From contig CM049309.1 in the NCBI GenBank assembly GCA_026874595.1, positions 30,445,033 to 30,509,032 of the forward strand: a stretch of DNA of 64,000 nucleotides. The letters are read 5' to 3'. This document shows, piece by piece, positions 24,793-36,989 of the stretch. The notes below the pieces were generated by a model. The model was not told where the DNA came from. It was given only the letters and a program-made list of their open reading frames with translations, and made no database searches. This DNA comes from Sipunculus nudus. Taxonomy: Eukaryota > Annelida > Sipuncula > Golfingiida > Sipunculidae. Positions within the stretch are counted from its first letter, which is position 1. Every line of letters starts with the position of its first letter. The translations under genes were made by a program, and so were the position numbers.

Positions 24793-25860
24793 TATATGTC
24801 GGGGGAAGAATGAGAATCTGGGAACACCCAGAATCCTCCCAGGAAAAATGAGAATTCTGATTTTTCCCAGGATAAAATGAGAATTCTGAATTTTCCCGGA
24901 AATAATGGGAATTCCCATTCTTTCCAGGAAAAATGAGAATCATTTCATACTATGATTTGATTCTCATTTTTCCTGGGAAGGATGAGAATTCCCATTATTC
25001 CTGGGAAAAACCAGAATTCCTATTTTTCCCAGCCAGCTCCGATTTGTTGATTGATATCCTTTTAATGATTAAGGTGGGTTAAGTCTGCATATTTTACTAC
25101 AGTATTATAACCAAACTTTAATGTTATTAACTGACCATTGCTAAAAGAACAGTAACATTTTTTGTCATGAAAAAAAAGTAGAAAACACATTTCTGTTAAA
25201 ATCAGTTTTATTCACACATACATGTATGCTGAAAACAAGCACACCTGATTTTTACATATTAGTTCTTAGCACACGATTCAATTATAAAGATTTCTAGATG
25301 TGAATATTTATAATCTACAATTCAGTGAAGATAAACATCTATGTTAGATTGACCAACACATCTTTTTTATACTCTGGGAACCTCATCTCAGAAATACTTT
25401 TTGTCAGCTTCATATTTTATTCACATATTTCTATTTTGTGTGAGTGTACTATTTACTTCTTTTTTTACACTTGAACAGTTCAGAATTAATGTGAAAGAAA
25501 GATTATCATAGTATCTTTCTGAAAAAGAGAAATAAGTATGAAAAAAATTAAAAGAGTAAAGTTGGCATAATTTATTCCCATTCTTCCCGGGAAGAAGGAG
25601 AATTCTCATTTTTCCCAGGTTTGACTTTCAAAACTGAATTCCAATCTCTCACGGAAAAATGAGAATTTTCAATTTTCCCGGGAGAGACTGGAATTCTCAT
25701 TTGTCCCAGGAAGAATGAGAATTCTCATTATTCCCGGGAAGAATGGGAATCTCTTCAGACCATCTCTGGATTCTTGTTTTTCCAAGGAAAAATCAGAATT
25801 CTAATTTTTCCCAGGAGGATTCCAGATCTTCCCAGATTCTCATTCTTCCCTCGACATATA
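24793..25860. mobile_element. Foldback / long-TIR element, family D (D1), complete
   Basis: The left end reads TATGTCGGGGGAAGAATGAG and the right end is its near-perfect reverse complement (CTCATTCTTCCCTCGACATA). Both arms consist of many ~25-bp alternations of GAGAATTC and TTTTTCCCGGGAA, so each arm is itself internally repetitive and palindromic. The arms are roughly 250-300 bp long around a ~500-bp AT-rich centre. The flanks allow a TA target duplication, but the TATATA context makes the exact end ambiguous. There is no transposase frame, so the element is non-autonomous. Confidence 0.8.
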
Positions 25861-25898
25861 TATTGGTTTAGACTTCACAGCCAGAGCATAACCAGCAT

Positions 25899-27310
25899 AA
25901 TACCAGCAAATAAAACTCATTAGAACAGGACATTGTACCAGCAACTTAAACTCATTGGAACAGGACATTATACCAGCAAATAAAACTCATTGGAACAGGA
26001 CATTAAACCAGGTAATAAAAGACATTAAAACAGGACATTACACCAGCAAATAAAACATATTAAAACAGGACATTATACTAGCAAATAAAACTCAATGGAA
26101 AAGGACATTATACAAGCAAATAAAACTCATTGGAACAGGACATTATACCAGCAAATAAAACTCACTGGAACAGGACATTATTTGAGCAAATAAAACACAT
26201 TGAAACAGGACATTATACCAGCAAATAAAACTCACTGGAACAAGACATTATTCCAGCAAATAAAACTCATTAGAAAGGACATTATACCAGCAATAAAAAC
26301 TCATTGGAAAAGGATATTATACCAACAAATAAAACTCATACAAAAAGGACATTATTCCAGCAATAAAACTCACTGGAACAGGACATTATACCAGCAATTA
26401 AAACTCATTGGAAAAGGACATAATACCAGCAAATAAAACTCATTAGAACAGGACATTGTACCAGCAACTTAAACTCATTGGAACAGGACATTATACCAGC
26501 AAATAAAACTCATTGGAACAGGACATTATACCAGCAAATAAAACTCATTGGAACAGGACATTGTACCAGCAAATAAAACTCATTGGAACAGGACATTGTA
26601 CCAGCAAATAAAACTCATTGGAAAAGAACATTATACCAGCAAATAAAACTCATTGGAACAGGACATTATACCAGCAAATAAAACTCATTGGAACAGGACA
26701 TTATACCAGCAAATAAAACTCATTGGAACAGGACATTATACCAGCAAATAAAACTCATTGGAACAGGACATTATACCAGCAAATAAAACTCATTGGAACA
26801 GGACATTGTACCAGCAAATAAAACTCATTGAAAAGGACATTATACCAGCAAATAAAACTCATTGGAACAGGACATTATACCAGCAAATAAAACTCATTGG
26901 AACAGGACATTATACCAGCAAATAAAACTCATTGGAAAAGGACATTTTACCAGCAAATAAAACTCATTGGAACAGGACATTATACCAGCAAATAAAACTC
27001 ATTGGAAAAGGACATTATACCAGCAAATAAAACTCATTGGAACAGGACATTATACCAGCAAATAAAACTCATTGGAACAGGACATTATACCAGCAAATAA
27101 AACTCATTGAAACAGGACATTGTACCAGCAAATAAAACTCACTGGAAAAGGACATTATACCAGCAAATAAAACTCATTGGAACGGGACATTATACCAGCA
27201 AATAAAAACTCATTGGAACAGGACATTATACCAGCAAATAAAACTCACTGGAACAGGACATTATACCAGCAAATAAAACTCATTGGAACAGGACATTATT
27301 CCAGCAAATA
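25899..27310. repeat. 35-bp tandem array (about 40 copies)
   Basis: The unit contains ACCAGCAAATAAAACTCATT followed by GGAACAGGACATTAT. Copies in 26450-27290 are nearly identical, while those in 25900-26440 are more diverged, the usual picture of an array homogenised from one side. It starts about 40 bp after the D1 right end. Confidence 0.95.
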
Positions 27311-28141
27311 ACAACAATATAACAAAACATACTATATCAGGATAAAGAAATGAAAGTACAGAATACAAGAAGAGGATGGAGGTTGATCAATAAATTAAGC
27401 TAGGCACATTTAACCCTCGCCAGAGGGTCTATTTTTTTTATAGGAGGTGTTAGGAAACCAACACCCAAAAAGCTCAGCTCACTAAAGAACTGTGCTTGTT
27501 GTTTAATGCTGGACACACAGACTCACAGCTACTAGCTGCAGTGTTCCTTACACAGACATGTCAATTCCCTGACCATGAACAACCTACGCCAATATAAGGA
27601 CCATCCACATCAATCTATGTAATCTTGTTATCCAGGAATGCCCATTTCCTGCAGATCTCATCACACTAAGTGGCGGGGGTTATGGGGGTCTTTGTATATT
27701 ACTTATTTCTTCAGTGCTAGCTCTGTGACAGTGTGGTGAAAGTAGTAACTCCCCCCCCCCCCAATAAAGTTTTGAAGATACTTTTAGTTTTAGTCTATTT
27801 AAAGACCTGCAATATACTGTTTTTTTAATTAGTTATATATTGTTTATTAGTGACTGCTTTTCTAAACTATATCAATTTTGTTTCGAATTAAAATTACTTT
27901 TTGAAAAAATGGATTTGAGGGTCAGAGGAAACAACTATCATTGATTACCAGACCCAATAATTATAACTGACACCTCAAGAAAGTGTTAAGATGACATATC
28001 TTTTGGATGTTTCTAAAGTCTCTTTTCAGGTGATTAAATATGTTTAATCTAGACATGTCACTCTGTGCTGTGGGTCTGAATCTGGTGAACATCTTTGTTT
28101 CAGGCTAAAACACAGGAGTATATGACTTTATTAATTACCAC
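27311..28141. other. AT-rich tract without recognised genes
   Basis: Contains a short poly-C run near 27750-27762. No coding signal or element end was recognised. Confidence 0.5.
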
Positions 28142-28776
28142 TCCCTCCATGACATAGTCACCGAGCTTACATCTTATCCTTAGGAGCACGTCCTTGACAA
28201 ACTCACTGGGCTTACATCTTATCCTGAGGTGCACCTCCTTGACAAACTCACAGGGCTTACATCTTATCCTGAGGTGCACCTCCTTGATAAAGTCACTGGG
28301 CTTACATCTAACCCTGAGGTACACCTCCTTGACAAACTCACTGGGCTTACATCTTACCCTGAGGTGCACCACTTTGATCAAGTGGCTCGGCTTACCTCAA
28401 CCCTGAGGTGGACCTCCTTGACAAACTCACTGCGCTTACATCTAATCCTGAGTTACACCTCCTTGACAAAGTCGCTGGGCTCACATATAATACTGAGGTG
28501 CACCTCCTTGACAAACTCACTGGGCTCACATATAATACTGAGGTGCACCTCCTTGACAAACTCACTGGGCTTACATCTAATCCTGAGGTGCACCTCCTAG
28601 ACAAACTCACTGGGCTTACATCTAATCCTGAGGTGCACCTCCTAGACAAACTCACTGGGCTTACATCTAATCCTGAGGTGCACCTCCTAGACAAACTCAC
28701 TGGGCTTACATCTAATCCTGAGTTACACCTCCTTGACAAACTCACTGGGCTTACATCTAATCCTGAGGTGCACCTC
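28142..28776. repeat. 45-bp tandem array (about 14 copies)
   Basis: The unit contains CTCCTTGACAAACTCACTGG followed by GCTTACATCTAATCCTGAGG. The period is a multiple of three, so it gives 15-residue protein-like repeats in several frames on both strands (LLDKLTGLTSNPEVH on plus, SLSRRCTSGLDVSPV on minus). Openness in competing frames and lack of exon signals argue against coding. Confidence 0.93.
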
Positions 28777-31700
28777 TGGACAGAATCATTGGACTACATT
28801 CAGTTCTCGAGATCCACTTCTTTATCAGAATACCTGGGTTAATTCCAACCTGAGGTGACTGAATGAGATTAGTAATTTTAAATCTTTTGTAATTGTAAAC
28901 AGTTTTAGCTCATCCACATTTTACTGTAAACCCCTTTCTTCAAACTATACTACTTCAGGCTTCATTTGTTCATCTTGTCAGTTTTAATGTTATGGACTGA
29001 TGTGAACCCTTATAACAGATTGTTCTGCTTCTGATGACGGATATTAAACAGCTAACTCACAAAGTTCCTGCTCATTGACAGATCAATTGATTTGGTTTGA
29101 CCCAACAAGAGGCCCTTGGTGTGTTACGTTCACGTCTGTCATGATAGTCTCCAAAATCACGAGCGCTTCTGGTGTTTAATCAAACTTGATCACACTTATT
29201 GATCTGAAATCCCCTGCAGAGTTTCATCAGCCTCCACCCTCCCTCCCTGTTTTCATTGATCACAATGTTATCCCTACATCTCAAGACTCCATGAACTGGC
29301 CATTTGGCACCTTGCCTGTTTTGGAGTTCCATTAAACCCCTGGATCTGCCACAAACAGACTCCGCTATAACATTACCATGTACCGCTGGAAGAACTATTT
29401 ACTACTGTACACAGAGACCGTGTGCTTTCATTTACCTCAGACTCTTAACACTATAATGATACAAACAGCTATACAGTCTAATAAGTGACTTTGTAAGGTC
29501 TACAGCTATTGACATGAAAAAGATATTCAAATATGCCCTAAAAAGAGTCATGTCTGGTCCCAGCAGGATTCCCATCTCTATAGTAAATAAAGACTTCCAA
29601 TAATCCAAACAAAATTTATTCATGACTTTCAGCAAATATAAAATGGTGATAATCAATAGTTTTTTAACATTCACGATCCATTTATTCCTTTTATTGCCTT
29701 CATAATTAGATTTTTATTCACAGCTATTATGCAATTTCTGTTCTAGCTGCCACTTGACTGGGAACCAGCATGTTCGTGCTAAAACAAGATTAACTTTTGT
29801 AATTATGTAAGATTTAAGTTTCTCTTGCATATTCAATAAAGATGACCTTTTTCATGTCAATATCCCTTGATCCACATTCAGCAAACAGTAATTTTTTTTT
29901 AAACTCATACTTCCATATCAGGAATGAATAGATGTTATATGATTAACACTATTTTAACACCTAATAATTACAGAACAAATTTCTTTTTGTAACGGTACTA
30001 CAAACAAAAGTGCATGTGAGAGTGATAAGAGTGTACAAGAACTATAGATGGAAGCAGCAGAATATTCAGGTCAATACAACTGACAGCCACCCTGTCCCAG
30101 AGGTGATAACCATTCTTGTGCGTGCTGGCTTGTCCAATTTCAGTTCATTATCAATGGGTTACAGAAAAAACAATAATATCAGCACGAATGTATTTTTATT
30201 CATGCAAAACAAACAGTAAAATACATGTATATGAATGTTCCAGGTGAAATGGCACCATATGATCCACTTTAAAACTGAATACCTAGAGCAAACTGAATGG
30301 ATAATCTTATCATAAATGCACCGACTGATGGAAGATGATATTCGTAGACAACTGAGCAGGACAGGTAGGGATCCCGTGGTCTACAGTCTCGTATGCTCAG
30401 CCTGACTTGGTGGCTTGGATAGATCACATTCTAACTTGATAGTGTTTATACAATTAATTAATTGCTATATAACTGTACAATGTACTTGTATCGGGCAACA
30501 AAGCCTTATGCTAAGAAGACATATTTGGTAAATCCCTCCTTTAGAGTGGTATACCAATTATATGAGCTGACAGGTACATTATAAAACGTGTGACGTAATC
30601 ATGTCTCACTACAGAAAAGGACAATTCCGTAACTGATAACAGATTTATAAAAGCTAGAAGAAACTGTCGATAGAAGAAGCACAAGCTGGGGGAATTTGTC
30701 CTGTAACTAGTGAAATGGTTGGGTACATGAGCCCTGATACTGATTAATACTCCTGAAAAATAAACCCTTCACCTTGTGGTTGTGAGTGCTGGGTGCAGTT
30801 TTAAATGGGGGTTTACATGCAGTTTCAAAAAGAAATAATAAATTATGCTGTAAACACTGGTTTACTCTAGATAGAAGGGAGTTATGAATACTTCCAGGGT
30901 TTGACAATAGCAGGTATCATTTGGTAAAAATCTGACTAAATTTAGTAAGGACCTACAACTTATAAACTTTGAAATATGTAATTAACTTTGATGTATACAA
31001 TTAGCTGAATTGTATGATACATACCAGCAAATACAGCAGCTTTCTAAATAAATGCATTCAACTGAGCACTATCTCACATCACATAAATAATTGATATACA
31101 GACAAGCCACTTGCTTTAAGAAGAGTGACATGTAAATGAAGCAACTTGATCTACACACTAGAATGAAGCCTGCCAGGTGCTGGAGTTTTCTTTGCTGCAG
31201 ATTAGAAGAAGCTAATGCTGTCCAGATGCATAAATTGAAATATTCATAAGAAGGGGAAGCCCACAGGGGTCACATATTCAGCCCCAACAGTCATTTATCC
31301 AGTTACCTTCAATTTGGTGGGTAATCAATAATAATTTTCCAAGCAGCCCCAAGAGAAAACATCCAGAGACTTTGTGGACTCTCATATCAAATATTCACAT
31401 TCTCTTGTCATTCCGCTGTTTAGTACAATGATGGAGACATGATCAAGCAGGGACAAGGCTTGTTGGGCCAGGTTATGCTAGACCTAAAAAATGATTGCCC
31501 AGCCCCAGACAGCTCTGTCAAGTATTTGTGTAAAGACAATTGTTCTGATTGGCAATCAGTCAGTGTGAGTGAGGGAACAAGTCTATTGTAACTTCCTCCG
31601 GGGAGTTGGTAACTGCACATTTATGCGTTTCCCATGTGTGTACCTACTGGGGAATATTGCCGCTCGATTTAACTTATGTAAATATAATGACCATCTGCTA

Positions 31701-31989
31701 GTCAAATTGAGAAAACATTACAGCATGATGACTATATTAAATCCTGCTCCTCAAACTAACTCTACAATGTCCATCAATTAATTTAAGGATTTTTATTGAT
31801 TTAGAGGCAGGTTTGTGTGACAAGTAGCACAATGTAAACTTTCTCTGATTATATATGTACTCCATTAATCCATTAATCCATCTATTAATCAAATTTATAG
31901 ACTGTGATGACACAATAATCACCACATCATCTTTCAGCAAGATAAACTAAATACAATTATTAGAACCAAAAAAATATGTTCAAAATATT

Positions 31990-32095
31990 AATTTCATCAT
32001 AATACAGCAAACTTCTCATACTGATATATACATATAAAGTAAATGCATCATAATACAGCAATCTTCTCATACTGATATATACATATACAGTAAGA
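31990..32095. repeat. About 51-bp direct tandem duplication
   Basis: Two copies of a segment containing CATAATACAGCAA and CTTCTCATACTGATATATAC lie about 51 bp apart. Confidence 0.8.
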
Positions 32096-33054
32096 TTTTG
32101 GAGTCTGACAAGAGAAAAATAAGGAATAAATAACTAGAAAATTCTGGCATTTGTGATGCAGTCCATAGTGCATGTCCCCAGATCTACTGGTAGGCCTTAA
32201 AAGCCCACGGCTCTTTCACAACAGGATTCACTTTCTAACCCTTGTCTACAGACATGCTAAACAGGGGGCACCACAAGTCTTGTTTAATGATTACAACTCA
32301 GTCCATCATTAATGAGAACATCAAATTTTAAAATACTCCAAACTATTTTCCCACCAGAAAGCAAACAATTAAATGGTGCCAAAATTGAGAGATTTCATGT
32401 TAAATGGTTACTGCTTTTAAGTTTATGTGTATATCAATTTTTCAGAATATCAGATTAAGCCAAGCATGCCTGAGAAATCAAATCTTCTCACAAATTTAAT
32501 ACAAATCACCAAAAGTTACTTTTCTTGTCACACTTATAATCAATGTAATAACTAATCACTATTGGAAAAGCCTATAATCTCTGACATAAATCAATATACA
32601 AGAAAAATCTCCAAGAACTCTTTCATTTATTATTTTGTTATTTTTCTAAAACCATTCTAAGTATGTGTAATGTGATGGGTATAATTATACTTAAAATGAT
32701 CAGAAATGGAAAAAAAATTGTAACTTTTGTCAATAGTCTCCTGTATAAAATAAATCTATCCAAGATATTCAGTATATTTTCTCCAAAACATCAGGACAAT
32801 CAACCTTTCGATATCTAATCATTTTTTGGGGTATAATTTTCACTGAAAATATACCAATTAAAGGTCACTCTCAGGGAAAAAAATCATGATCCAATATAAT
32901 TAGGCTTCCTCTTCTGAATTCTCTATTATTATTTTAGTTAGGTATTTTATTAGATTATCTTACTTATATTTGCAGCAGACTATCACAATCACATGTAAAC
33001 CATAACATCCCTGCACGATCACCCTTCAGTTTAAGGATTCAGTAAACATTAAAT

Positions 33055-33291
33055 TTAATAAACATTTTTGCAAAGCATAACGAACAGGATGGTTCCTATC
33101 AGTACCAAAATGATAAAGAAATTAAAATGGTAATTATCAAGGTGATCATATACTGTATGTATGTGATGAACAGACAAATAATTTAGTTTTGGAAGCATTA
33201 AAACTATAATACCTGTGAGGCAGAGAAACAAGTTAGAAATTTCTAACTGAAGAAGCCCTCCAAGCATCAACATGAACAACAACTGACACAT
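33055..33291 (-). CDS. Possible small membrane protein (78 codons), unrecognised
   Basis: The open frame starts at an ATG preceded in frame by a TAG four codons upstream, so it is self-contained and not an obvious exon. The product has a hydrophobic N-terminal region (residues about 2-35, with CLTGIIVLML), a polar middle (about 36-53, rich in His and Tyr) and a hydrophobic C-terminal segment (about 54-73, FFIILVLIGTILFVML), ending CKNVY. This would suit a two-pass membrane micropeptide. However, AT-rich DNA readily yields hydrophobic frames, no promoter or polyadenylation signal was identified, and I recognise no family. Treat it as a hypothesis only. Confidence 0.15.
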   Translation of the reverse strand: MCQLLFMLMLGGLLQLEISNLFLCLTGIIVLMLPKLNYLSVHHIHTVYDHLDNYHFNFFIILVLIGTILFVMLCKNVY

Positions 33292-34454
33292 CCAGTACCA
33301 CTAAATCCTCGTTTATCATGCCGTCTGCCCCAACGGATCCTTATTACTCCCGAGCCATGTGACCAGCACATCCCTTGTCAGACGCAGTACCAACTGCAAT
33401 GTCTTACTGCGTTCCTCTGGGTGTATGCCAGCTCTATCAACTCAAGGTGCAATATTCAAAAGTCAGACCGGCATGTTACAATCGATTCAGGTTAACAGAG
33501 GGCACAAAGTTATGCAGACACTCGACTTATACACAACCAAACAGATACAAACAAAAGGACAAAGGCTCCACGTTTATTATATATCTCCTCCATCAACTAT
33601 TTCCCATATACTTGAAGAACCCTTTTATTTCCTGAAGCAATGGGACACATGCCCCTACCAGCAGTTTATCACATCATGTGATATTTCCTAGTGGTTTCTT
33701 TCACAATCTATATTTGGTGAACTCAAGACTGCTATAAACTTGAAAAAAATTATACTACAAGATTAAAAATGACACATCAAGCCATGATTTCTGTTGCTGG
33801 GCACATTAGTGGCCTTGCATTAGGATGGATATGTTACGATGTGATACTGAATGCTGGCTTTTTATTCAGACTTGTGGATGTAAGGGATGATACAGGGGTC
33901 ATAATTTATTATTTAGATATAAAAGTGATTCTGTGAGGTTTTGCGAGTTTTCAAAATTTTGCCTTGGAGGTTTCCCAGGGGTTCAGACGATGGACCTCCA
34001 GCTCCAATGTTCAGCATCATCTACATGTATGACAGCCAGTGATGACACCAACTCTCAGCTCTCTTATTGATTTGAATCTTATAAATAAAGAGAAGAAAGT
34101 CTTACTCTTAGATCCCTAATACAGCTTCAAGGGCTACTCTATTACTGTCTTACTTCAAAAGGAATTTCTTCACCAAAACCTGAGGCATTGGAGAAAGACC
34201 ACATTCACGCAAGCCTGGGCTTCAGGGGGGCCACTGGAAAGCAGACATTTATCTGTATCCCAACAAGTCCATATCTATGTAGACTTGTACATATTTTGAA
34301 TGTTCACTGTATACTGTTTATGCATGATTTTCAAGAACAAAACAAGTGGCCCATGGGCCATAACGCTCTGCTAAATTTGACTGGGTGCTATTTTATTTTA
34401 TTAATGTTGTGATTGTCTGTGAGAATAGCCTAAAGGCTATTGTTACTATATTGA

Positions 34455-36964
34455 ACAAGGGACCCATGGGTCACGGCGCTCAGCTATAGTTTGAAAATTT
34501 TTGCAAATGCAAAATATTCTATTGTAATATATACAAGCATATGAGAAGCTCAGAGGAAAGGGGCCCTCAACTTGGTTATAGTAAAGTTTTAAATATATGA
34601 TTGCAAAACAAATTCTCTAACAAGACTGTCATGAAGAATAACAGTAAACATTTTGAGATACTGTGATGCATATGAAAAATTTACAGATGGACAGACAAGT
34701 GGACAGAATGGACTAATACCTTTATTTCACTTTCAAAGGAATAATACATTTAAGTTTATATGTAAGCCTATTTTTTTAGCATATCCACTTTTCAATTAAC
34801 AGTTTTTATCAGATTCATTTTTTATTTATTTACAAGTTTTATCAATTTGTAATAAAAAAATCTGAAAATATAAGTTTAAATATCAGAATTCTAATCATTA
34901 TTTATTTATCCAGAGTGTAGCTCATATTGGGTCACATTATGCATATACATACACATATATTTTATTATTTTTAAATCACAAATGTTTAAAGTGAATTTAA
35001 AAGAAAACTAGATGTGGTCGGACAATGGTCCTCAGAGGGCCCCGCATTTTATTTATTTACAAGTTTTATCAATTTGTAATAAAAAAATCTGAAAATATAA
35101 GTTTAAATATCAGAATTCTAATCATTATTTATTTATCCAGAGTGTAGCTCATATTGGGTCACATTATGCATATACATACACATATATTTTATTATTTTTA
35201 AATCACAAATGTTTAAAGTGAATTTAAAAGAAAACTAGATGTGGTCGGACAATGGTCCTCAGAGGGCCCCGCATTTCTGCAAGTGTTTCAGGACTAGTTT
35301 ACATATGGGTGAAAAATTAAGTTAAATTTTAAAAATATGACACACAGAAACTGGTTTTAATCCATATGCATGAGGGAAAAGGTCCTACTGGATCAAATGA
35401 TATTAAAGAAGATATGTCTGAAATAATGTGTGCAATAGAAAATCACCAAATGTAATCTGTCAGCCAAATTTGATTTTGAGCCAGTCTGTAATTCAATAGG
35501 TCTGGAGCCCTCATAGGCACCAATGATCCCTGTGAAATTGGGAAAGCTGCAGTAGGTTGTTGTTAAGTTATTGTGTGTGAAAGAAAATCAGCCATCAAGC
35601 TGAGGCGGCCATATTGGAATTCCAACAGGTCTGTAATTCAATAGGTCACAATCACAAATGTTTAAAGTGAATTTAAAAGAAAATAATGCCCCAACATGGC
35701 ATCTTCAAGATTATTCCCTGAATCACTGTTGAAAAGTTTTGTACATTGGAGCTTTCAGTACATGCTTCATTTTATTCACCAAAATAAAAGATTCAGTAAA
35801 TCTGATAAAATAAAATCATCTTTTCAAATAAAGTATACACACTGTTAGTTGAATGAGGGATAAACATCATCATTGTGCTAATTACTTTCTCAGCTAAAAT
35901 TTTTTACTGGAATTAATAGTCAATTTCACATCTGATGAAGTTTTTACTTTTCTGAAGAAAAGAATTACTTATCTGATGGACATCAACACTTTCATGCAGC
36001 AATACACCACTTTGTGGACACAATTAAATGTGAACTTTATTTATTGTAACCCTGGTGGTACAATACCAATTCTAAAATGTAGCACAGCCTAGAATAAGAA
36101 TGATTCAAATACAGAAAATTATAACATTCATCTAGTTTATGCACCAGCTGAGGGAGGAGGGGGGCGGGGGGGGGGGGGGGGGGGGGTTGCAGGGCAGAGG
36201 GGAAGCCTGCTAGTAGTGGCCAAGCTGAACCAAGGCAAGCTGCTTTGAGAGGGTTACATAATACAAGTGAAGGCTGTACTACTAGGTGGGCCTGATGTAA
36301 ACAACACTTGACATGGTGTATGGAAACTTTAATAAAAGTTTCTCTTTTTAATCAAATCCTTTGAAATTTCAGATTTTAAAAGATTAAATCCTTATGTATA
36401 TATGCTGTGAAAATTAAAGCAACAGTGCTTACAGGGGAAAAACATGCCAAAGTTGGTCAAAATTTAAGGTATTGATTTTTTATTTATGCTTATAACTTTA
36501 AAAATTTGCAAAATTCAAATCTAATTTTGGGTAAACAATTGAATCTTGATTTGATAAAGTTATATCCCTGAAAAAAAAGTCTCCAGCTTCAGCAATTCTC
36601 ATATTAAGTGAGTAAATATATTTCCTGATTTTTTTTTGGCATTTTAATAGAAAATGTATGGAAGAATATAAATACTAAATATAATCAAAAACAGACCAAT
36701 GGTTTCGATATTAGGCAGCTTAGAAGTGTAACAATGGCTTTTTTATGGAAAACAGTGATTTTCCTTAATATTTCAAAGGAATGAAGTCCTAGTGACCCAA
36801 TTTTTGGAATGGTAGGAGATTTTGGGGACATCTAAATGTATGCAAAATGTTGGATTCTTAGGTCCAACAGTTTCAAAACATGCCCTGTTAAGGTAGTCCG
36901 GCCGGCCGACGGACAAAGGACCACAACTATGTCTCAGATGCCTTATAGTCAGCCGAGCTAAAAA
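34455..36964 (+). mobile_element. Family A element (A5)
   Basis: The 5' end is ACAAGGGACCCATGGGTCAC then GGCGCTCAGCT. The 3' end has GGCCGGCCGACGGACAAAGG, then TCTCAGATGCC..TATAGTCAGCCGAGCTA and AAAAA at 36964. It contains a 227-bp exact-looking duplication, a poly-G run (about 36163-36186) and a segment (36418-36865) matching the A1 interior repeats. Confidence 0.55.
34819..35272. repeat. 227-bp tandem duplication, apparently identical copies
   Basis: Copies at 34819-35045 and 35046-35272 read the same throughout, from TTTATTTATTTACAAG to CAGAGGGCCCCGCAT. A 37-bp fragment (AATCACAAATGTTTAAAGTG and following) recurs at about 35647-35684. It is either a very recent duplication or an assembly artefact. 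Confidence 0.9.
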
Positions 36965-36989
36965 TGGACAAAAAATAACCCCCCTGGAT

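Larger units (their letters stand above)
28777..34341. other. Longest low-repeat tract; no confident gene
   Basis: AT-rich sequence without the element families seen elsewhere. It contains a 51-bp direct duplication (31990-32095) and a 78-codon membrane-like open frame on the minus strand (33055-33291, listed separately). A stretch at about 30300-30420 is open on the minus strand but lacks convincing splice sites. It may be an intron of the minus-strand EGF/LamG gene. Confidence 0.4.

Noticed and set aside
28229-28842. Long repeat-containing open frames over the 45-bp array as a repeat protein gene
   Set aside because: Frames are open on both strands in competing registers because the unit length is divisible by three. 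No initiation or splice context and no domain.
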